Assembly (NCBI GenBank): GCA_013298845.1
Contig: JAAFJN010000011.1
Span: 1-64,000, forward strand
Reading direction: 5' to 3'
DNA length: 64,000 nt
Source of the DNA: Chitinophagales bacterium
GTDB lineage: Bacteria; Bacteroidota; Bacteroidia; Chitinophagales; Saprospiraceae
Shown here: positions 32,722 to 42,900 of the stretch, piece after piece
How the letters are laid out: the number at the start of each line of letters is the position of its first letter
Position numbering within the stretch: position 1 is the stretch's first letter
Notes under the pieces: generated by a model
Seen by the model: the letters and a program-made list of their open reading frames with translations, nothing else
Told to the model about the DNA's origin: nothing
The model's database searches: none
Made by a program: the position numbers and the translations under genes

Positions 32722-33255
32722 TTATTTTTTTGAAACGGGTACGGTAATATCCAATTTGATCTCGTTGCTTACTTTTTTCGACATGCCTTCCATGGTGCCA
32801 ACGCCGTAATCAAGGCGATTGACGTTGAAATTGCCTTTAAACGTGTTGTTTGCAAAGGTAAAAGGAATACTAACGGCTTTTTTTACACCGTGCAGATCGA
32901 GGGTGCCATCTACCCGGTAGCCCGTGGCCGTTTTGGCAAATGCAGTGGAGGTAAAATTGATGGTGGGGAATTGTTTGGCATCGAACCACTTATCACTTTT
33001 GGCGTGTTTGTTTTTCATGCCATTGCCGGTGGTGATACTGCTCACTTCCAAACTGACGTCAAACCGGGAGGCATCGAGGTTTTTTTCGTCAAAAACGATA
33101 TTGCCGGAAAACTTTTCAAATTTTCCTTCGGCGTCTTCGCCGGAAAATTTAATGGCGTAGCCTTCAGTAATTTGCCATTGGGTGGCGTAAAATGTGGTAA
33201 AAGCGGAGGCCAACAGCGTCATGGCCGTGAGGGCTGGAAATATGAACTTCTTCAT
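32722..33255 (-). CDS. YceI-family periplasmic lipid-binding protein
   Basis: A 177-aa protein with a signal peptide (1-20) and the lipocalin-like YceI beta-barrel: FSGEDAEGKFEKFSGNIVFDEKNLDASRFDVSLEVSSI as core, then WFDAKQFPTINFTS and GTLDLHGVKKAVSIPFTF. YceI proteins bind isoprenoid quinone-like lipids in the periplasm. First gene of the three-gene unit, with a 14-bp inverted repeat 36 bp upstream of its probable -7 element. Confidence 0.88.
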   Translation of the reverse strand: MKKFIFPALTAMTLLASAFTTFYATQWQITEGYAIKFSGEDAEGKFEKFSGNIVFDEKNLDASRFDVSLEVSSITTGNGMKNKHAKSDKWFDAKQFPTINFTSTAFAKTATGYRVDGTLDLHGVKKAVSIPFTFANNTFKGNFNVNRLDYGVGTMEGMSKKVSNEIKLDITVPVSKK

Positions 33256-33299
33256 TTCTTAATACGTTTTTTTGTTAAAAACTGCGTGATTTAATGGCA

Positions 33300-33344
33300 C
33301 AAAGGTGGCGGCACCCGCTCCACCCGTGCATTAATCTATATTAA
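33300..33344 (-). promoter_or_regulatory. Candidate Crp/Fnr operator and -7 element of the yceI unit
   Basis: TTAATATAGATTAA (33331-33344, minus strand) is a TTAAT-N4-ATTAA dyad. CACCTTTG at 33300-33307 is a near -7 element. The centre of the dyad is 36 bp from the centre of TTTG, the same geometry as the three GTGA-N6-TCAC sites at 931, 5488 and 7371. Confidence 0.5.
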
Positions 33345-33360
33345 GAAAGAAAAACCGGTC

Positions 33361-33942
33361 TTATTTTTTCACTTTATCGCCCCGCAATTTGCTCAACGCT
33401 TCCGGGGTAATGCCCAAATAAGAGGCAATCATCCGTTGCGGCACGCGTTGTACGATGTTCGGATAGGTTTCTAAAAAGTGTTCGTAACGCTCCCACGCGC
33501 TCGCGCTCATGAGCATAATAATGCGTTTTTGGAGTACTGCAATGCGATTGACTAATTTTTCGGTGCCGTTCCCCACCCCAAAAAGTTGACGAACATCAAA
33601 TCCGGCGGCCTCGGCGGCCCTAATGTCCAATACCTCCACTTCGCTGTCTTCGAGGGCATCAATAAACAAATCGGACGGAATACTTCGGAATTGGTTGGCA
33701 ATATCGGACGCCAGCCAACCTTCGGGCGCGAACATAAAGATGTGTTCTTTGCCTTTTTCGTCAATGGAATAACTGCGTAAACACCCTTTTTTAACGAAAT
33801 ACCCCTTTGAACTGTTTTCCCCTTTGCGCAACAAAATATGCCCTTTGGGCACCGTTTTGGTGTACACAATCTGGTTGAATTTTTCCAATTGCTCGGCGGA
33901 CAATGCAATATTGGACAAAAAAAGTTCTTTAAATGACAGCAT
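33361..33942 (-). CDS. Crp/Fnr-family transcriptional regulator
   Basis: 193 aa from MLSFKELFLSN (preferred start; an in-frame ATG exists 57 nt upstream). A cyclic-nucleotide-binding beta-roll (about 20-115: VPKGHILLRKGENSSKGYFVKKGCLRSY) precedes a short HTH with RMIASYLGITPEALSKLRGD. The EALSKLR recognition helix is typical of Bacteroidota Crp-like regulators lacking Fe-S cysteines, so it is not a classical Fnr. It lies directly upstream of the yceI unit, whose promoter has a matching-position inverted repeat. Confidence 0.85.
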   Translation of the reverse strand: MLSFKELFLSNIALSAEQLEKFNQIVYTKTVPKGHILLRKGENSSKGYFVKKGCLRSYSIDEKGKEHIFMFAPEGWLASDIANQFRSIPSDLFIDALEDSEVEVLDIRAAEAAGFDVRQLFGVGNGTEKLVNRIAVLQKRIIMLMSASAWERYEHFLETYPNIVQRVPQRMIASYLGITPEALSKLRGDKVKK

Positions 33943-34003
33943 AACGGCGCAAATTTCGGTGTATTTGCGCGAAAATGCGGAGCAAATTTTAAAATCCAAT
34001 CCC

Positions 34004-34206
34004 GTAGACGCACGGCCGTGCGTCTACGGGATTGGGGATAAACTGCCCGGTATTTACAGGTCGGATTGAATACCCAATTGTGCAGACGCACGGCCGTGCG
34101 GATTTTGGGAAACCTGCCCGGGATTGAATGCCCAATTGTGCATACTCACGGCCGTGCGGATTTTGGGAAAACTGCCTGGGATTTACAGACGCACGGCCGT
34201 GCGTCT
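34004..34206. repeat. Array of four CACGGCCGTG palindromes
   Basis: Palindromes at 34011-34020, 34089-34098, 34147-34156 and 34192-34201. The first and last are extended by GTAGACG/CGTCTAC or AGACG/CGTCT arms. Between them are related segments with GATTTTGGGAAACTGCC and TTGAATGCCCAATTGTG. Spacing is 78, 58 and 45 bp. No coding sequence. Confidence 0.65.
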
Positions 34207-35766
34207 CTACTTTAATACTGCTTTTGCCGCATTTCCCATGATCAAATACCCTTTGATGGAAGGGTGTACGCCATCTTCGGCGATATCGGGGTCCATACCA
34301 TTTTGGGCATTTTTGAGCGCCGAATGGTAATCGCAATAAGGGACTTTGTGTTTTTTAGCCAATGCTTTAATCCGCTCGTTGAGGGCGATGATTTTATTGG
34401 GCACATCGGTAATTTGTTTGCGCCAGGGAAACTCGGAGGCGGGTAGCACCGAACTCAGTACCACTTTAATACCATTGGCTTCGGCCATTTCCAACATGGA
34501 TTCGATGTTGCCGATGGTAAAATCCGGGTCGTAAGGGCCGGTATTTTCGGCAATATCGTTGGTACCTACGTTGATAATCACGTATTTGGGTTTTAAATTC
34601 ACCACATCCTGCCGGAACCGCACGAGGGTTTGCGGCGACGTTTGTCCACTAATGCCGCGCCCCACGTAATTGTTATTGGTAAAAAATTCGGGTTGCATCC
34701 GCACCCAGTTTTCCACGATGGAATTACCCAAAAACACCACGTTTTTTGCGCCGGGTTGTATTGTTTTATTGTCCTCGGCGTATTTTGAACGGAAGGCCCA
34801 ATCGTTTTTCTGGCGCTCCTCCCCCGCTTTCCGGAAACCTTCAATTTGTTCTTCGGTGTAGGGTTTTTCCCAATCGGCGGGGTATTTTTTCTTCAAATAA
34901 CCCTGCATTTTCATCCAATCACCGAATCTTTCGTACCAGGTATCGGTGGGCACCCCATTTTTGCGCATCCCAAAACCGTGGCCGCCTTTTTGGTAAATGT
35001 GCAACTCGGCGGGTTGTTTGGCTTCGTGCCATTTTTTGTACAAATCCAAACTATGCGACATCAGGCCCAATTGGTCATCACCGGCAACGGCCACAAAAAT
35101 GGGCGTGTTGGTCGCCGGAACTGCCGACCCGATAATGGCCCCGCCGTAGGCGTAAATGGGCGCTACAAAATTGGGCCGGTTGGCATCGGTAGCGTTGTAC
35201 ACCACCGACATGGTGAGTGTACCACCCGCCGAAAAGCCCATAAAACCAATTTTTTGCGGGTCAATATCGAAGGTAGCGGCGTTGTTGCGCACGTACTGAA
35301 CGGCGGTTAAACCATCGTTCATGGCCATTTCCACCACGGGCGCATTTTCCTTGTCCATGTTGCCGCCGCCCATTTTACGCATCAGTTCTTGCACCGGGTC
35401 ATCGGTGAGGCAATGCACGAGGCGGTATTTGAGCACAAAGGCCGCAACGCCCCGGCTGTTCAGCCATTTGGCCACATCCACGCCCTCGCTGTTGATGCTT
35501 AACGTGTGAAAACCACCGCCCGGCGCCACAATCACCGCCGTGCCGGTGGCGATTTCTTTGGGCGGCAAATAGGCCGTAATCGTGGGTTGCGACACGTTGT
35601 AAATAACGTCGGTTTGAAAAAGGTTGTTGGTGTTCAGTTGCTCGTTCCAGGTCCAGTTTTCCGAACCTTTGGGCCGCCCCTCGTACAATTGAATCACTTG
35701 TTGGGCACGTAGCCCCGGTAACAACGAAAACAGAATAAAAATTAGGGTAAACAGGCTTTTTTTCAT
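34207..35766 (-). CDS. Fused alpha/beta-hydrolase esterase and SGNH/GDSL hydrolase
   Basis: A 519-aa protein with a signal peptide (1-21). The N-terminal half (about 40-290) is an acetyl-esterase-like hydrolase: APGGGFH oxyanion loop, GFSAGGT nucleophile elbow, and GGHGFG histidine loop. The C-terminal half (about 335-519) is an SGNH hydrolase: LGNSIVENW (block I), GRGISG, VGTNDIA and DGVHPSIKGY (catalytic Asp/His). Both suit deacetylation of plant polysaccharides. Next to a GH3 enzyme and near GH36, it probably belongs to hemicellulose or pectin use. Exported. Confidence 0.85.
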   Translation of the reverse strand: MKKSLFTLIFILFSLLPGLRAQQVIQLYEGRPKGSENWTWNEQLNTNNLFQTDVIYNVSQPTITAYLPPKEIATGTAVIVAPGGGFHTLSINSEGVDVAKWLNSRGVAAFVLKYRLVHCLTDDPVQELMRKMGGGNMDKENAPVVEMAMNDGLTAVQYVRNNAATFDIDPQKIGFMGFSAGGTLTMSVVYNATDANRPNFVAPIYAYGGAIIGSAVPATNTPIFVAVAGDDQLGLMSHSLDLYKKWHEAKQPAELHIYQKGGHGFGMRKNGVPTDTWYERFGDWMKMQGYLKKKYPADWEKPYTEEQIEGFRKAGEERQKNDWAFRSKYAEDNKTIQPGAKNVVFLGNSIVENWVRMQPEFFTNNNYVGRGISGQTSPQTLVRFRQDVVNLKPKYVIINVGTNDIAENTGPYDPDFTIGNIESMLEMAEANGIKVVLSSVLPASEFPWRKQITDVPNKIIALNERIKALAKKHKVPYCDYHSALKNAQNGMDPDIAEDGVHPSIKGYLIMGNAAKAVLK

Positions 35767-35969
35767 AATGAGAGATGAGTTAGGAGTGATGAGGGCATTT
35801 TAAAAAATCAAAAATCTTACATCTTAATTCTTAAATCAAAAAACATATTTAGGTGGTCCACAAAACGTCATTTTTGGCTTGTTTTGTGGGTTTCGCCCGT
35901 ATGTTTTATTGATTTAAGAACTCCGATTTTTGATTTTTGATTTTAGAAGTTTTTTTTATCTCTCATAAC
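35767..35969. repeat. Heptamer arrays plus a TTTGATTTAAGA-type hairpin repeat
   Basis: GAGATGA/GTTAGGA/GTGATGA units at about 35769-35792 and their inverse at about 35957-35985 flank a dyad with CCACAAAACG/CGTTTTGTGG-like arms and the tail repeat TTTCGCCCGTATG ... AAGAACTCCG, shared with 49848-49922 and 53261-53500. Confidence 0.6.
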
Positions 35970-38345
35970 TCATCTCTTATATCTCATCACCCGTGCGTCC
36001 TTAATAACGCCTTTCCAGTTCATGCCGAAGCCAAAATCGTAGCGGTGGCCGTCGGTGTCTTTGTGGCACTCCATGTCGTAGGGTACGTCTTCGGCTTGTT
36101 TTTCGACGGTGCTCATATTGGCCGGCATTTGCATGGGCAGCAGCGCCGAAGGTTCCACTTTTCCCGCCAAAAGATCAAAAATGGCTTGGTCCTGCACCCC
36201 AAAATTCACTAAAATCGCCGAGGCTTCCTTTTCTATTTCACTGAATACCATCGGGTTGGTGGTCGTCACGGAAACAATCACCGGTTTGCCTTTCATTTTG
36301 GCTTTGGTGTCCTGCACCAATTGCGCATCGGTGCTGTTGGCCGTTTTTATGGATTTGTTTTTGTACCCGCGATCGGCCGATTTTTCCAACGGGTCGCCTC
36401 CGGCAATACTTTTTTCGCGGGCATCGGTGGCCGTATAATCGCCGTATTGCAGGCTAATGGGCAAATAACCGTTGCCGCCTTTGGCCAAATCTTCTTTGTT
36501 GTAACCAATCGTATTGGCCGGATTTTGGATAAATACCAACGCATAATCCGCTTCGTCGGGGTTATCGGTGACTTTAAAATACTTTTTCACCAAATCCAGG
36601 CTCACCGGATAATCCGTGGAGGACGGGGTTTCCATCCCGAGGAAATTGCGGCTGGCCGGTACAAACCGTTTGGGCACGTACACCGTTTTTTGCGCGGCAA
36701 TGGGCAAGGTTTTTTGGCTATTTTTCACCATCACCACCGATTTCAACTGCGTTTCGTAGCCCGCTTTCATGTAGGCCGGTTTGCCCACCGTGCTTTTGGT
36801 AACGGCCGGATCGAGGTACGGGTTTTCAAAAACGCCCACCTGGAAAATATTGCGCAACAAACGCACGGCCGATTGCTCCATGCGGGCGCGCATGGCCGTT
36901 TCCCCCAATTCCTTCACCCCTTTTTGGTAGGCTTCGATGATGGGTTTGGCGTTGTTGTTGCCGCCAAACTGGTCCACGCCCGCCATCAGGATTTTGTAGT
37001 GGCGATCCACTTCGGTGAGGTTTTCCACGCCCCAGGAGCGGCCATCGAGGAACTGGTCGAGGTGCTTGTGTTCGCCGGTAATACCCCAGTCGGTACACAC
37101 CACGCCGTCGTATTGGTACTTTTGGCGCAGGAGGTCGGTAATGAGGTACTTATTGTAACTATTGCCCACATTTTCGCCATTTTTAGTATCCTGGTTCCAG
37201 GAAATGGTGTAATAAGGCATCACCGCCGAGGCCGATTTGGTTTTTCCTTTGAGTTTAAAAGCGCCGTTGATAAAGGGAATAAGGTGCGCGTTGAAATTAT
37301 TACCGGGGTACACCGCAAATTTACCACAACCGTAGTGAGCATCGCGGCCACCTTCGCCCGAACCGCCGCCGGGCCAGTGTTTTACCATCGCGTTGACGCT
37401 GCCCAGGCCCCAACCGTTGCGCACGGCTTTTTTGCCCAACGACGTTTGGAAACCATCGCAATACGCCTGTCCCATGGCCGCTGAAAGGGCGGGACTTTCG
37501 CCAAAAGTACCGTTGAAACGGCTCCAACGCGGCTCGGTCGCAATGTCCACCTGCGGCGAAAGAGCGGTAGTAATACCCAGAGCGCGGTATTCGTCGGCGG
37601 CAATTTGGCCAAATTGCTGGATCAGCGCCGGATTGAACGTGGCCGCCATGCCCAACGAACTGGGCCACATGGAAATTTCGCCGCCCGCCGCCGCGTCGTA
37701 TTCGGCTTTGGCGCGGGTACCGTGGCGCGGGTCCGAACTGTTGTTGGCCGGAATGCCGTTGCCCAGGCTTTCACAATACGCCTGCAATTTATTGTTCCAC
37801 TGCGCCGCTATTTCGGGGCTTTGAACGGTGGTAATCAATACGTGGCGCAGGTTATCTTCTTTCAAAAATTTCATTTGCTGGTCGGTCAGGTCCGAGGGAT
37901 CGGTTTCGCCCGCCGTAAAGGATTTGCCTTTGTAAGTTCCCGCAAAATAGCCGGTGGAACGGGCGGGAAGCGATTGGTGGGCCGAATACAACATCAGGCC
38001 GGCAATTTCTTCGATGGTGAGCCGCCCGGCCAGGTCTTTGGCGCGTTGGTCGTAGGTGAGTCGCCAATCTTCAAACGGCTCCAGAGTGCCATTTTTGTTT
38101 AAATCTTTAAATGCCTGCCCTTTAATCGTCAGGATTTTCACCCCGGACGTGGGCGAATAACCGAGGGTTTGTCCGCCCGGATTGGAGACCAGGTTATACG
38201 TGCCTTTGGTGGTTTCGCTCCATTTTTTTTGCGAAAAAGCGGCCGTTTGGCCCAACAATAATAAAGCCAGCGCAGCAACGGCTTTTATCGGAGCACAACG
38301 GTAAATAACATTTTTGGATGTTGTGTTAATAGTGTGTTTATGCAT
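35970..38345 (-). CDS. Glycoside hydrolase family 3 (beta-glucosidase/xylosidase type)
   Basis: 791 aa from MHKHTINTTSK; the frame begins 45 nt earlier, but this Met is followed by a good signal peptide and preceded by a purine-rich stretch. GH3 N-terminal barrel with KHWPGGGSGEGGRDAHYG and nucleophile Asp in VVCTDWGITG, then the C-terminal (alpha/beta)6 sandwich with SVVMVKNSQKTLPI and a final segment with DMECHKDTDGHRYDFGFGM. It removes terminal beta-linked sugars in the periplasm. It is a little larger than the compact GH3 forms. Confidence 0.9.
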   Translation of the reverse strand: MHKHTINTTSKNVIYRCAPIKAVAALALLLLGQTAAFSQKKWSETTKGTYNLVSNPGGQTLGYSPTSGVKILTIKGQAFKDLNKNGTLEPFEDWRLTYDQRAKDLAGRLTIEEIAGLMLYSAHQSLPARSTGYFAGTYKGKSFTAGETDPSDLTDQQMKFLKEDNLRHVLITTVQSPEIAAQWNNKLQAYCESLGNGIPANNSSDPRHGTRAKAEYDAAAGGEISMWPSSLGMAATFNPALIQQFGQIAADEYRALGITTALSPQVDIATEPRWSRFNGTFGESPALSAAMGQAYCDGFQTSLGKKAVRNGWGLGSVNAMVKHWPGGGSGEGGRDAHYGCGKFAVYPGNNFNAHLIPFINGAFKLKGKTKSASAVMPYYTISWNQDTKNGENVGNSYNKYLITDLLRQKYQYDGVVCTDWGITGEHKHLDQFLDGRSWGVENLTEVDRHYKILMAGVDQFGGNNNAKPIIEAYQKGVKELGETAMRARMEQSAVRLLRNIFQVGVFENPYLDPAVTKSTVGKPAYMKAGYETQLKSVVMVKNSQKTLPIAAQKTVYVPKRFVPASRNFLGMETPSSTDYPVSLDLVKKYFKVTDNPDEADYALVFIQNPANTIGYNKEDLAKGGNGYLPISLQYGDYTATDAREKSIAGGDPLEKSADRGYKNKSIKTANSTDAQLVQDTKAKMKGKPVIVSVTTTNPMVFSEIEKEASAILVNFGVQDQAIFDLLAGKVEPSALLPMQMPANMSTVEKQAEDVPYDMECHKDTDGHRYDFGFGMNWKGVIKDARVMRYKR

Positions 38346-38500
38346 AAGTAAGTAAGTAAGAATGAAGTAAGTTTCGCAAAATTGAGGCATATTTCCAGCA
38401 TTTGTTTTAAAAAACTAAACTTTTCGACCGTTTCGCCGTATTCGACTTACTCATCGTTTATTGGGAGCGATATTTTCTTTTTCAAGCCCACTAGTGACCG

Positions 38501-38527
38501 TATCAACCCATGACTTCAGTCGTGGGT
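38501..38527. repeat. REP-like palindrome, second copy
   Basis: TATCAACCCATGACTTCAGT followed by CGTGGGT, the same dyad as 9786-9817 in the opposite orientation but with the right end eroded. Confidence 0.5.
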
Positions 38528-38571
38528 AATAGGCGATCTTCTATTGGGCTAAACCGATTTATCGGTTTTTA

Positions 38572-38769
38572 TTGCCAGGCGTATTTCAGGAGGCTTTTTT
38601 CCGGGAATTGACGGTGGTTAACCAGGATTTCCGGGAAGCCATGCGCATGGCTGGCTTTCAGGCGCGTACTTTTTTGCATTTTTACCACCACGCCACGGGG
38701 CCGTTTGCCGGTAATGACATCCGAATTAAGGCCCGTTATATTGTTCAGGAGCGGTTGGCTGTGGCGTAA
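38572..38769 (+). pseudogene. Short orphan C-terminal-like fragment
   Basis: 65 codons reading FFRELTVVNQDFREAMRMAG and ending GPFAGNDIRIKARYIVQERL. The composition is protein-like and the end looks like the C-terminus of a larger cytosolic protein, perhaps an AMP-binding/ligase type, but I cannot name it with confidence. No upstream part and no clear start signal. A remnant is more likely than a functional small gene. Confidence 0.35.
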
Positions 38770-38801
38770 TATTGGTGCATCACCACCAAGCGACGCAGAT
38801 T

Positions 38802-39896
38802 TTACCCAGGATTTATTTCAAAAACCGCCTGAATTTGGGCAACGATGGACAACGCAATGGATTCGGGCGTGTTGGAGCCAATGTGTAACCCCACCGGTCC
38901 GTGCAAGGTATTGCGTTGGGTTTCCGACAGTTCCAATCCTTCTTCGGCGAGTTCTTTCAGGAGGCGTTCGCGTTTTTTGCGCGGCCCCAATAACCCCACG
39001 TAGCGGAACGGATAGGTTTCCAACGCCTGCCGCGCCAACACCTTGTCGTTGAGGAAATTATGGGTCATTAGTACCAATGCCGTGCGTTGATCGAGGGCAA
39101 TTTGGGCAAATGGCGCGTCGTGGTGGCGTACAATGCGACAATTGGGCGGAATCGTTTTCATTTTGGACAAATACGAGCGGTTGCCATCCAGCAAACTCAT
39201 GTCCCAACCCAAAATATCGGCAAAGGCCATCAAGGGTACAATATCGTTGCCATCGCCCGCGATCACGAGGTGAATGGGCGGTGGAATAAACTCCACAAAT
39301 GCCGTGTATTCGCCCAATTGTTCAAACGATGAGCGTTGTTGTTCGGCGGCGGTGCGGGCCAATTCAAGCAGTTGTTCGGGCGCAACGCCGGGCGGTATTT
39401 TATCCGAAAAAAAGGTTTCGTCGGGGTGATACAGCAGGCAAGTACCGGGTTGTTCGTCTTTTTTGCCCTGCATCGAAAAGAGTGTTACCAGCACCGAGGC
39501 GGACCGTTGAGTGGCGATTTTTTGCAAAAAAACCAACGGGTGAACGGCATTTTCGTTCAAAACCGGCTCCAACAACACCTGCACAATGCCGTTGCACCCC
39601 AACGCGGCCCCCAAACCCTCATCGTCGTCCATGGTATCGTACGTGACGACGGTGGGGGTTTGTTGTTGAATAACGTAGAGGGCTTTTCGCAGCGCATCCC
39701 CTTCGAGGCAGCCCCCGCTGATGGCACCGGTGAGGGCACCATCTTCGGTGATAAGCATCCGCGCACCGGGTTTCCGGTACGACGACCCTTCTACGTGTAC
39801 TACCGTGGCCAAAGCGGTTTTTTGGCCCGTTGGCACCACTTGGCTATAATGTTGAATAATATCTTTGACTTCTTTTAAAGAGGCATAAACCCGCAT
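38802..39896 (-). CDS. XdhC/CoxI-family molybdoenzyme maturation factor
   Basis: A 364-aa protein: ALATVVHVEGSSYRKPGARM and GAISGGCLEGDALRKAL form the XdhC_CoxI domain, and a C-terminal Rossmann-like domain (VIAGDGNDIVPLMAFADILG ... HDAPFAQIALDQRTALVLMTHN ... YVGLLGPRKKR) completes it. Such proteins load sulfurated molybdenum cofactor into xanthine dehydrogenase-type enzymes. No molybdenum hydroxylase subunit lies in the window, so here it stands alone. Confidence 0.88.
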   Translation of the reverse strand: MRVYASLKEVKDIIQHYSQVVPTGQKTALATVVHVEGSSYRKPGARMLITEDGALTGAISGGCLEGDALRKALYVIQQQTPTVVTYDTMDDDEGLGAALGCNGIVQVLLEPVLNENAVHPLVFLQKIATQRSASVLVTLFSMQGKKDEQPGTCLLYHPDETFFSDKIPPGVAPEQLLELARTAAEQQRSSFEQLGEYTAFVEFIPPPIHLVIAGDGNDIVPLMAFADILGWDMSLLDGNRSYLSKMKTIPPNCRIVRHHDAPFAQIALDQRTALVLMTHNFLNDKVLARQALETYPFRYVGLLGPRKKRERLLKELAEEGLELSETQRNTLHGPVGLHIGSNTPESIALSIVAQIQAVFEINPG

Positions 39897-39932
39897 GTTT
39901 TGAACCGGTATTTTTTTACGCTGTACTTTGGG

Positions 39933-42900
39933 TTACTCTTCGCTTTTCACCAACCGCAATATGCCCACCTGATCGCCGCTTTGCACTTTTATCCAATATA
40001 CTCCCGCTGGCCAATTTGCTATTTCGGTGCGGTGTTGGGCTGTTCCGTTGTTGGCGGTAATCTGGCGTTGCTCCATTAATTGCCCAATAGAATTGTACCA
40101 GCCCAGTTGAACCTCCGAATCCGGCATATTGCTCATCGAAAGCATACAGGTTGTCCGGGCCGGATTGGGGGCTAATTGCAAGTGTGCCGTGAGCGTTGCC
40201 GGGTTATTGATGCCAACAATTAGCACAACCACCTGGTTAACCGTGGTGGTGCCGCAATCATTGGTCGCAGAATAAGCAACGATGTACGCTCCCGCCGTTG
40301 GATACACATGAAGCGGATTGGCCTCCGTACTGGTGGTTCCGTCGCCAAAATTCCAGAAAAAACTGGTGGCTCCCTGCGCAAGACCCGTAAAATTAACCGT
40401 GAAATCTGCCACTACGGTTGTGAAAGAAACACCCGTAGGTGCGCCCAACACTTGAATATAATCGTTTTGGGTAGTTGCGGCCGAATACAGCGGATTGGAT
40501 GCCGTCAGCGTTACGGGATACATTCCGTCAGCGTTGTACGTCACAATGGGAGCCGGATCGTTGGACACCGCCGGCGTACCACCCGGAAATTCCCATGTAA
40601 ACTGGGTAGCCGAGGAACTGGATACGTTCGTGTATTGCACTTCAAAAGGCGCGCATCCACTGGTAACACTGGCGCTAAAACCAGCCGTAACCGTTGAAAA
40701 CAGGGCTAAAGTATCCGTTCCGGTCGAACTTCCGCACGCGTTAATCGCCGTAAAACTGACCGTGTAAAATCCTTCGTTCAGGTAAGTGTGTACCGGGTTG
40801 CTATCGGTGCTGGTGCTACCATCGCCAAAATCCCAGAGGTATTCCGTTGCGTTGGGACTATTGCTTTGGCCGGTGATTTGGTTGCCGTCCACGGTAATTT
40901 CAAAAACCGCGTCGGGGGCTTGACCAACGGTAATTATTTGGGAAATACTATCGGCCCCCTGGCCATTGGTCACTTTAAGTTGCGCCTCATAAACACCGGG
41001 CGTATTGTACACTACCACCGGATTGGCCGCCGTGGAAGAAGTCGGATTTCCGCCCGGGAATACCCATTCCAAACCCGTTGCGTTGCTGGTGGAAGCATTT
41101 GTAAACTGCATCGAAAAAGGCGCGCAACCCTGACTGGCATTGGTGGTAAATCCGGCGACGGGTGGCGTACTGACCGTAATCACTTCGGAAACCGTGGCAC
41201 TTCCGCAGGCATTGATGGCCGTAAGGGTCAATGTATAGGTACCGTCTTCGGTGTACGTGTGCGTTGGTGCGGTTTCGGTACTGGTCGTGCCGTCGCCAAA
41301 ATCCCACTGGTATGAAAGGGCATTTTGGGTGTTGTTGACCAACGTAACACTGCCATTGCCGTTGTTCGTCCACTCCATGTCCGCGACCGGTACCGTAACC
41401 ACGGAAACCGCATCTATTTGAGTGTAAATATCTTCCCCAATGGCGTTATTGGCCGTCAGGCTGGCACCGTATGTTCCCGGCGTGGCGTACACCACTGTCG
41501 GATTGGGTGCCGTAGAAGTAGCGGGTGAGCCACCGGGAAACGACCAGGCGAACCCCGTAGTATTCCCGGATGAAGTATTGCTATACTGCACCGTAAAGGG
41601 CGCGCAACCCTGCGTTGTTGTCACCGTAAACCCGGCCACGGGCAAGGTCGTAATCACAACCGCTTGCGCGGCCGTTGCCGTTCCGCAATCGTTGGTAGCG
41701 GTAAGCGTTACGGTATAAACACCGTCTAATGCATAGGTATGGGCGGGACTGGCATTGGTCGAAGTGGCACCGTCGCCAAAATCCCAAACATAAGCATCTG
41801 CGTTCGTGGAATTATTGCCAAATTGGACGTTAAAACTATTGGTATTTACCGAAAATGCGGGCGTTGGGGTGGTTGTCACCACAATATCTGTCACCGTGGC
41901 CGTGGCCGTTCCGGCCGCGTTAGAGACGGTGAGGGTGGCCGAATAAATACCCGGGGTATTGTACACCACATTGACTTGTGGGCTGTTGGATACCGCCGGA
42001 GTGCCGCCGGGAAATACCCACGCTACGGCCGTGGCATTGGAGGAAACCGCGCCGGTGTACGTCACCGCAAAGGGCGCGCAACCCGCACTTCCGGCCTGCG
42101 TTACCGATACCGACGGCGGCGTTACAATGGTTAAGGTTTGGGTAGTGGTATCCGCGCCGCAATCGTTGGAGGCAATTAACGTCACGTTGTAAACCCCATC
42201 GGCGGTGTACGTATGCGTTGGTTGTTGGTTGGTACTGGTGGTGCCATCGCCAAAATTCCACAAAAATGACGTGGAAGCGGCAGAATTATTGCTAAAATTA
42301 TAAACAAACGCCGTTCCCGTTTGGGCAAAGTTGGCGACGGGCAATCCGGCACTGTTGATATTGACCGAGGCGGTATCGCTGCCGTAGTCGGTAGCGGCAA
42401 TCAGTTGAACGGTTTGATTACCCGAAGTACCAAACACAACGGCGTGGGGGCCAATGCCCGTCACGGTCGCGGGAACGGCGTTCGGGCCAAAATTCCAGGT
42501 GTAGGTTACATTTTCACCCGGGCTTACCTGAGCGGCAATATCGGTTGCGGTATTGGCGCAAATTTGGGCGGGAGCGGTAATTTGAGCCACCGGGCGCAAG
42601 ATATTTTTAATAGCAATATTGTCCAAAAACGTGCTGTTTCCGTATCCATTAACGGCCACAAAGCGCAACACAAAATCTTCACCTTTAAAACTCTCCAACG
42701 GAATCTGCACTTTATTCCATTGATCGGCCCGCGTTGGTAAATACTCCGAACTAAGGGTTGTATCGGCAAAATCGGGGTCGTACTTTTCCCAAAGAATGAC
42801 CGGAATAAGGTCCGTTCCGCATTCGCGCAGCAATTCTACCCGCATACCGTCGGCGTAATTGGGGTAAGAGGCGTGGGTATAATCAAATTCCAACCACGGC

